A stretch of 64,000 nt of DNA. It comes from Rufibacter immobilis. GTDB taxonomy: Bacteria > Bacteroidota > Bacteroidia > Cytophagales > Hymenobacteraceae. Below are positions 59,543 through 64,000 of this stretch, piece by piece. The stretch is from NCBI RefSeq assembly GCF_003721565.1, contig NZ_RJJE01000002.1, positions 434,001 to 498,000 of the forward strand, written 5' to 3'. The notes under the pieces were generated by a model. The model saw only the letters and a list, made by a program, of their open reading frames with translations, did not search any database and was not told the DNA's origin. The position numbers and the translations under genes are program-made. Position 1 is the stretch's first letter. Each line of letters starts with the position of its first letter.

Positions 59543-61945
59543 ATGAAGAGAATCATTAAGAAAGTGGCGGTGCTGGGTTCGGGCATTATGGGCTCGCGCA
59601 TTGCCTGCCACTTCGCAAACATTGGCGTGCAGGTGCTCCTGCTGGACATGGTGCCCCGTGAGCTCCTGCCCGAGGAGGAAGCCAAAGGCCTCACGCTGGA
59701 GAACAAGCTGGTGCGCAACCGCATTGTGAACACCGCCCTGCAAACCGCCATTACCTCCAACCCGGCGCCTCTCTACGAGAAAACTAAAGCCAGCCTCATC
59801 AAGACCGGTAACTTTGACGATAACCTCCCGGAGATCGCCACCTGTGACTGGACCATTGAAGTAGTTGTGGAGAACCTAAAAATAAAGCAGTCTATCTTTG
59901 AGCGGGTAGAGCAGTTCCGCAAGCCGGGCACACTCATCACCTCCAACACCTCCGGTATTCCTATCCATCTGATGGCCGAGGGACGTTCTGAGGATTTCCA
60001 GAAACACTTCTGCGGCACGCACTTCTTCAACCCGCCGCGCTACCTCAAATTGCTGGAGATTATTCCCACGCCGCACACAGACCCAGAAATCACGCAATTC
60101 CTGTTGCAGTACGGTGACCTGTATCTGGGCAAAACCACCGTGCTGGCCAAAGACACGCCTGCATTCATCGCTAACCGCGTGGGTATCTACGGTATCATGC
60201 AGGTGCTGCACGTGATGGAGAAACTAGGCCTGAATGTAGACGAGGTAGACCGCTTAACCGGTCCGGTGGTAGGCCGTCCTAAATCAGCCACGTTTAGGAC
60301 TTCTGATGTGGTGGGTCTGGACACGCTGGCCAAAGTAGCGCAAGGCTTGTACCAAACCGGCGAGAACGATGAGGCTCGTGACCTGTTCCAACTGCCTGGC
60401 TATATTCAGCAGATGCTGGAGAAAAACTGGCTAGGCGATAAAAGCAGACAAGGCTTCTACAAGAAAACCAAAAATGCCCAGGGAGCCACCGAGATTCTCA
60501 CCCTGGACCTGAAAACCATGGAATACGGGCCTAAGCAGAAGGTCAAATTCCAGAGCATGGACATGCTCAAGCCTATTGAAGACCTGCGCAAGCGCCTCAA
60601 AGCCTTCAGCCAGGTGCAAGACAAGGCCGGTGATTTCTTCAGAGAAACTTCTTTTGGCCTGTTCCAATACGTGACCAACCGCATTCCGGAGATTTCTGAT
60701 GAGCTCTACCGCATTGATGATGCCATGCGCGCGGGCTTCGGGTGGGAGCTGGGGCCGTTTGAAACCTGGGATGCCGTGGGCGTGCGCGAGACCGTGAGCG
60801 CCATGGAAGCCGCCGGTTACAAGCCTGCCCAGTGGGTGTACCAGATGCTGGAGGCCGGGCATGAGCATTTCTACCGCAGCCACAATGGCCAGCGCCAATA
60901 CTATGACATTCCGACCCAGGAGTACAAGCAGATTCCGGGTACGGAGAAATTCGTGCTGCTGGATGTGCTGCGCGGGACCAATGTAGTCTGGAAAAACGCC
61001 GGTTGCTCTATTATTGACTTAGGCGACGGGATCCTGAACGTGGAGTTCCACTCCAAGATGAACTCCATTGGCAGCGAGATCATCCAGGGACTGAACAAAG
61101 GCATTGATCTGGCGGAGCAGAACTTCAGAGGCGTGGTAGTAGGCAACGAGGCTGCTAACTTCTCGGCGGGAGCCAACCTGGGCCTCGTGTTCATGTACGC
61201 CTTGGACCAGGAGTATGACGAGCTCAACCTCATGATCAAGCAGTTCCAGAACACCATGATGCGCATGCGCTACTCGGCTATTCCGGTGGTGGCCGCGCCG
61301 CACGGGCTAACCTTGGGTGGTGGCTGTGAGCTTTGCTTACACGCTGACCGCGTACAGGCGGCCGCTGAATCGTACATCGGGTTGGTGGAGTTTGGCGTGG
61401 GCTTAATCCCGGGCGGCGGTGGTACCAAGGAAATGACCCTGAGAACCTCGGCGGCCTACGAAGAAGGCGATACTGAATTTAATGCCCTGCGCAACGTGTT
61501 CATGACCATCGGCATGGCCAAAGTCTCAACCTCGGCCCAGGAGGCCTTTGACTTGGGCTTTATGCGTCGCGGCGATGGCATCACGCTCAACGCCAACCGC
61601 CAGATTGCCGAAGCCAAAGCCGAAGCTATCTTGTTGGCCGAAGCCGGTTATACCAAGCCTACGCCTAGAACCAACATCAAGGTGCAGGGCCGCGCCGGTT
61701 TGGGTATGTTTATCACGGGTGCCCACGCCATGCAGGCCGGAGGCTACATCTCTGACCATGACCGCAAAATCTCTGAGAAGTTGGCCTACGTGATGTGCGG
61801 TGGTGATTTGTCTATGCCGTCTGAGGTGTCTGAGCAATACCTGCTGGACCTGGAGCGCGAAGCCTTCCTGAGTCTCTGCGGCGAGCGCAAGACCCTGGAG
61901 CGCATCAAGAGCATCCTGACCACCGGTAAACCTCTGCGGAATTAG
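59543..61945 (+). CDS. fadN: Bifunctional 3-hydroxyacyl-CoA dehydrogenase / enoyl-CoA hydratase (FadN-type)
   Basis: 800 residues from ATG 59543; an upstream in-frame start would run through the repeat. Dehydrogenase first, with GSGIMGSRIACHFA at 12-25 (NAD fold), GTHFFNPPRYLKLLEI (catalytic His) and the helical 3HCDH C-terminal domain to about 480. Then a crotonase domain (from about 495) with SAGANLGLVF, HGLTLGGGCELCLHADR (oxyanion hole and Glu) and VEFGVGLIPGGGGTKEM. This domain order is the Bacillus FadN (YusL) type and the reverse of E. coli FadB. It starts the fadN-fadA-fadE set. Confidence 0.95.
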   Translation: MKRIIKKVAVLGSGIMGSRIACHFANIGVQVLLLDMVPRELLPEEEAKGLTLENKLVRNRIVNTALQTAITSNPAPLYEKTKASLIKTGNFDDNLPEIATCDWTIEVVVENLKIKQSIFERVEQFRKPGTLITSNTSGIPIHLMAEGRSEDFQKHFCGTHFFNPPRYLKLLEIIPTPHTDPEITQFLLQYGDLYLGKTTVLAKDTPAFIANRVGIYGIMQVLHVMEKLGLNVDEVDRLTGPVVGRPKSATFRTSDVVGLDTLAKVAQGLYQTGENDEARDLFQLPGYIQQMLEKNWLGDKSRQGFYKKTKNAQGATEILTLDLKTMEYGPKQKVKFQSMDMLKPIEDLRKRLKAFSQVQDKAGDFFRETSFGLFQYVTNRIPEISDELYRIDDAMRAGFGWELGPFETWDAVGVRETVSAMEAAGYKPAQWVYQMLEAGHEHFYRSHNGQRQYYDIPTQEYKQIPGTEKFVLLDVLRGTNVVWKNAGCSIIDLGDGILNVEFHSKMNSIGSEIIQGLNKGIDLAEQNFRGVVVGNEAANFSAGANLGLVFMYALDQEYDELNLMIKQFQNTMMRMRYSAIPVVAAPHGLTLGGGCELCLHADRVQAAAESYIGLVEFGVGLIPGGGGTKEMTLRTSAAYEEGDTEFNALRNVFMTIGMAKVSTSAQEAFDLGFMRRGDGITLNANRQIAEAKAEAILLAEAGYTKPTPRTNIKVQGRAGLGMFITGAHAMQAGGYISDHDRKISEKLAYVMCGGDLSMPSEVSEQYLLDLEREAFLSLCGERKTLERIKSILTTGKPLRN

Positions 61946-61980
61946 GAAAAAAGAGAATTGTTGAAGGGAGATGCGCCAGT

Positions 61981-62020
61981 GCGTTTAGGGCCTGTTTTTC
62001 AAAAAATAGCCCCTAAACAG
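61981..62020. repeat. GTTTAGGGCC palindrome, copy 26
   Basis: GCGTTTAGGGCCTG-T5 c A6-TAGCCCCTAAACAG, inside the fadN-fadA intergenic gap, so within an operon. Confidence 0.9.
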
Positions 62021-62066
62021 AAAGGTGCCTCAACCATTACCCCAGAAACATCAAACAGAAAAGAAA

Positions 62067-63245
62067 ATGCAAACTGCCTATATAGTTGCCGGATTTAGAA
62101 CAGCCGTGGGGAAAGCTCCCCGCGGTGTATTCCGGTTCACCCGGCCAGATGATTTGGCCGCCGATGTGATCAAACACCTGCTGGCTTCGGTGCCGCAACT
62201 GGACCCCGCGCGTGTAGACGACCTGTTGGTGGGGAACGCGGTGCCTGAGGCCGAGCAAGGCCTGCAGATGGGCCGCATGATTTCGCTGTTGTCGTTGCCC
62301 ATCAACGTGCCCGGCGCTATCATGAACCGCTACTGCGGCTCCGGGATTGAGACCATCGCTACGGCGTCTTTCAAAATCCAGGCCGGCATGGCCGACTGTA
62401 TTATCGCCGGAGGCGCCGAGTCTATGAGCCTGGTGCCGGTGGTGGGTTGGAAAACGGTGCCTAACTACAAGATCGCCAAAGAGCACCCAGAGTACTACCT
62501 GAGCATGGGTTTGACTGCGGAGGCCGTAGCCAATGATTTCAAGATCAGCCGCGAAGACCAGGACGCCTTTGCCTATGCCTCGCACCAGAAAGCGATCAGG
62601 GCCATTCAGGAAGGCCGTTTCAAAGACCAAATTGTGCCTATCACGGTAGAGGAAACTTTCCTGGACGAGAACGGCAAAAAGAAAACCCGCTCTTACGTGG
62701 TAGACACCGATGAAGGTCCGCGCGCCGATACTTCCATGGAGAAATTGGCCAAGCTTCGTCCGGTATTCTCTGCCACCGGCAGCGTAACCGCCGGTAATTC
62801 CTCACAGACATCAGACGGGGCCGCCTTTGTGCTGGTGATGAGTGAGCGCATGGTGAAAGAACTCAACATTGAGCCTATCGCCCGCCTGGTGTCTTACGCC
62901 GCCGAGGGGGTTGACCCGCGCATTATGGGCATGGGCCCAGTAAAAGCCATTCCGCGCGCCCTTAAGAATGCGGGCATGAACCTGCAGGACATTGACATCA
63001 TTGAGATGAACGAAGCATTCGCGTCTCAGTCGGTGGCTGTGATGCGGGAATTGGGCATTGACCCAGACAAATTGAACCCGAACGGCGGTGCCATTGCCTT
63101 GGGGCATCCGCTAGGCTGTACGGGTGCTAAACTGAGCGTGCAGCTCTTCAGTGACCTGCGCCGCCAGAACAAGAAATACGGCATGGTAACGGCCTGCGTA
63201 GGCGGTGGCCAGGGTGTGGCCGGTATTTATGAGCTGTTACGCTAG
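62067..63245 (+). CDS. fadA: Acetyl-CoA acyltransferase (thiolase)
   Basis: 392 residues from ATG 62067 ([20 protein letters not shown]). Thiolase that cleaves 3-ketoacyl-CoA with CoA to give acetyl-CoA, last step of beta-oxidation. Nucleophilic Cys90 in [28 protein letters not shown] (catalytic His) and [13 protein letters not shown] (second Cys). Normal length. Follows fadN by 121 bases with palindrome copy 26 in the gap, and is followed by the four-helix-bundle cassette instead of fadE directly. Confidence 0.96.
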   Translation: MQTAYIVAGFRTAVGKAPRGVFRFTRPDDLAADVIKHLLASVPQLDPARVDDLLVGNAVPEAEQGLQMGRMISLLSLPINVPGAIMNRYCGSGIETIATASFKIQAGMADCIIAGGAESMSLVPVVGWKTVPNYKIAKEHPEYYLSMGLTAEAVANDFKISREDQDAFAYASHQKAIRAIQEGRFKDQIVPITVEETFLDENGKKKTRSYVVDTDEGPRADTSMEKLAKLRPVFSATGSVTAGNSSQTSDGAAFVLVMSERMVKELNIEPIARLVSYAAEGVDPRIMGMGPVKAIPRALKNAGMNLQDIDIIEMNEAFASQSVAVMRELGIDPDKLNPNGGAIALGHPLGCTGAKLSVQLFSDLRRQNKKYGMVTACVGGGQGVAGIYELLR

Positions 63246-63258
63246 GCGTTTTTGCGCC

Positions 63259-63691
63259 AGACACAAGATGTAGGACATAAGACGCAAGACTCTTCATGCA
63301 CAATTTTAAAGAACTTAAGATTTGGCAAGAAGCAATGAAATTGGCCAAGCAGGTGTATGAACTGTCGGCCACGTTTCCGGCTAATGAAAGATATAGTCTT
63401 ACATCACAAATTAACCGTTCTGCTGTTTCTGTTCCGTCTAACATCTCAGAAGGAGCAGGAAGAGGCAGCAACAAAGAGTTTATTCAGTTCCTGAATATAG
63501 CAAGAGGCTCAGCCTATGAAGTAGAAACACAATTGCTTTTGGCCCAAAGTTTTGGGTTTGTAAGCGAAACAGATTTACAACCGTTGCTCCAGCAAGTAAG
63601 CATGGTACAACGCATGATCAATAGGTTTAAAGACAAATTACTCAATGATTCAAAATAAAGTCTTGAGTCTTATGTCCTGTATCTTATGTCT
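63259..63691. repeat. Inverted repeats flanking the four-helix-bundle gene
   Basis: 63259-63290 (AGACACAAGATGTAGGACATAA...) and the complement of 63660-63691 match at 28 of 32 bases; each holds degenerate tandem GACATAAGA-like units. They bracket the gene at 63296-63658 exactly, leaving 5 bases before its ATG and 1 base after its stop. Confidence 0.85.
63296..63658 (+). CDS. Four-helix-bundle protein (23S rRNA-intervening-sequence / Avd-like family)
   Basis: 120 residues of the S23/TIGR02436 family: FKELKIWQEAMKLAKQVYEL, TSQINRSAVSVPSNISEGAGRG, QFLNIARGSAYEVETQLLLA. The pattern of four helices with the NISEGAGR turn is characteristic. Members are related to Avd of diversity-generating retroelements and to ORFs in 23S intervening sequences; their job is unclear (nucleic-acid binding suspected). 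No reverse transcriptase is nearby. It sits between fadA and fadE inside inverted repeats, which marks it as an inserted cassette. Confidence 0.93.
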   Translation: MHNFKELKIWQEAMKLAKQVYELSATFPANERYSLTSQINRSAVSVPSNISEGAGRGSNKEFIQFLNIARGSAYEVETQLLLAQSFGFVSETDLQPLLQQVSMVQRMINRFKDKLLNDSK

Positions 63692-63713
63692 AAACGGATA
63701 AAGTAGTAATACA

Positions 63714-64000
63714 ATGGCAAATACAGAATCAGCATCTAGAACACTAAAAGGCGGTGAGTTTATCATCAAAGAAACGAACGCCGCAGATGTCTTCACCCCA
63801 GAAGATTTTTCTGAGGAGCAACGCATGATGGCCGAGACGGCCCAGCAATTTGTACAAACAGAAGTGTACCCGGTGGTAGAGCGGCTGGATAACCATGAGG
63901 AGGGCCTTATGGAAAGCCTCATGAAGAAAGCCGGTGACTTAGGTTTGTTCGGGGTGGCTATTCCGGAGGAATACGGCGGGCTGAGCATGGACTTCAACTC
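63714..64000 (+). CDS. fadE: Acyl-CoA dehydrogenase, N-terminal part (cut by window edge)
   Basis: Open from ATG 63714 to the window edge (95 codons). DVFTPEDFSEEQRMMAETAQ and VYPVVERLDNHEE, then GDLGLFGVAIPEEYGG are the typical N-terminal helical domain of acyl-CoA dehydrogenases and in particular the FadE/YusJ type of about 590 residues. It introduces the alpha-beta double bond in beta-oxidation and passes electrons to ETF. Position after fadN-fadA matches the Bacillus fadNAE operon; the four-helix-bundle cassette separates it here. Confidence 0.9.
   Translation, partial: MANTESASRTLKGGEFIIKETNAADVFTPEDFSEEQRMMAETAQQFVQTEVYPVVERLDNHEEGLMESLMKKAGDLGLFGVAIPEEYGGLSMDFN

Noticed and set aside
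385-62020. The palindromes as a CRISPR array or intrinsic terminators
   Set aside because: They are single, dispersed units without spacers, so not CRISPR; the T-run is internal to the stem and several lie in operons or between divergent starts, so not simple terminators.
63296-63658. Diversity-generating retroelement around the Avd-like gene
   Set aside because: No reverse transcriptase, template repeat or variable repeat is visible up to the window edge; only the four-helix-bundle protein is present.
1-64000. tRNA, rRNA or prophage genes
   Set aside because: No cloverleaf-like sequences with CCA-proximal T-arm GTTCGA-type motif, no rRNA segments and no phage structural, integrase or lysis genes were found.

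Overview
The window looks like a chromosome segment of a Bacteroidota bacterium, most likely Cytophagales / Hymenobacteraceae (Rufibacter-, Nibribacter- or Pontibacter-like). Signs for this are: a T9SS type B adhesin with PorP/SprF and OmpA-PD40 partners, a fused E1 alpha/beta dehydrogenase, TAnnTTTG-type promoters with little Shine-Dalgarno signal, a YtxJ-type bacillithiol protein, and many small lipoproteins. There are no rRNA or tRNA genes, CRISPR arrays, phage genes or intact IS elements. The genus is an inference.

Layout. 1-5.9 kb: start of an M16 peptidase (partial), fused 2-oxoacid dehydrogenase E1, small secreted proteins, ytxJ, OsmC, an outer-membrane protein and lipA. 6.3-11.5 kb: a three-gene T9SS cassette with a DUF3494 ice-binding-type adhesin, PorP/SprF and OmpA/PD40. 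11.9-26.3 kb: DUF4136 lipoprotein, gcvP, a LYS1-like dehydrogenase, manganese catalase, RNase D, SIMPL protein, PRC-barrel protein, MBL hydrolase and small unknowns. 26.4-34.2 kb: a 1186-residue protein (degenerate phosphoesterase + kinase-like middle domain + Omp85 barrel), an orphan vsr, and a 538-residue stand-alone paralogue of the kinase-like domain. 34.3-41.0 kb: a small pseudogene, then 2-oxoglutarate dehydrogenase E1, E2 and E3. 41.1-50 kb: FadL-type porin, Arg/Ser-rich lipoprotein, proS, LOG protein, S41 peptidase, hemH and era. 50-56.6 kb: der, three small acidic lipoproteins, murQ with a sugar kinase, a cytochrome b5-like protein and a ureohydrolase. 56.8-64 kb: acyl-CoA ligase, a MarR regulator and a fadN-fadA-fadE beta-oxidation operon interrupted by a four-helix-bundle (S23-type) gene flanked by inverted repeats.

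The most striking non-coding signal is a family of about 26 intergenic palindromes with core GTTTAGGGGCT-T5-nn-A5-AGCCCCTAAAC, spread roughly every 2.5 kb. They sit outside genes and are often next to, but distinct from, ordinary terminators. Their outer flanks differ between copies but stay self-complementary within a copy. The best candidate for undescribed biology on the protein side is the secreted kinase-like domain (Gly-rich loop, ALR..K, DWDRH, DRDQA) found once fused to an Omp85 barrel and once alone.

Together the metabolic genes cover lipoylation (lipA), lipoyl-dependent complexes (E1 fusion, OGDH, lpd, gcvP), fatty-acid uptake, activation and beta-oxidation, heme synthesis and peptidoglycan-sugar recycling.
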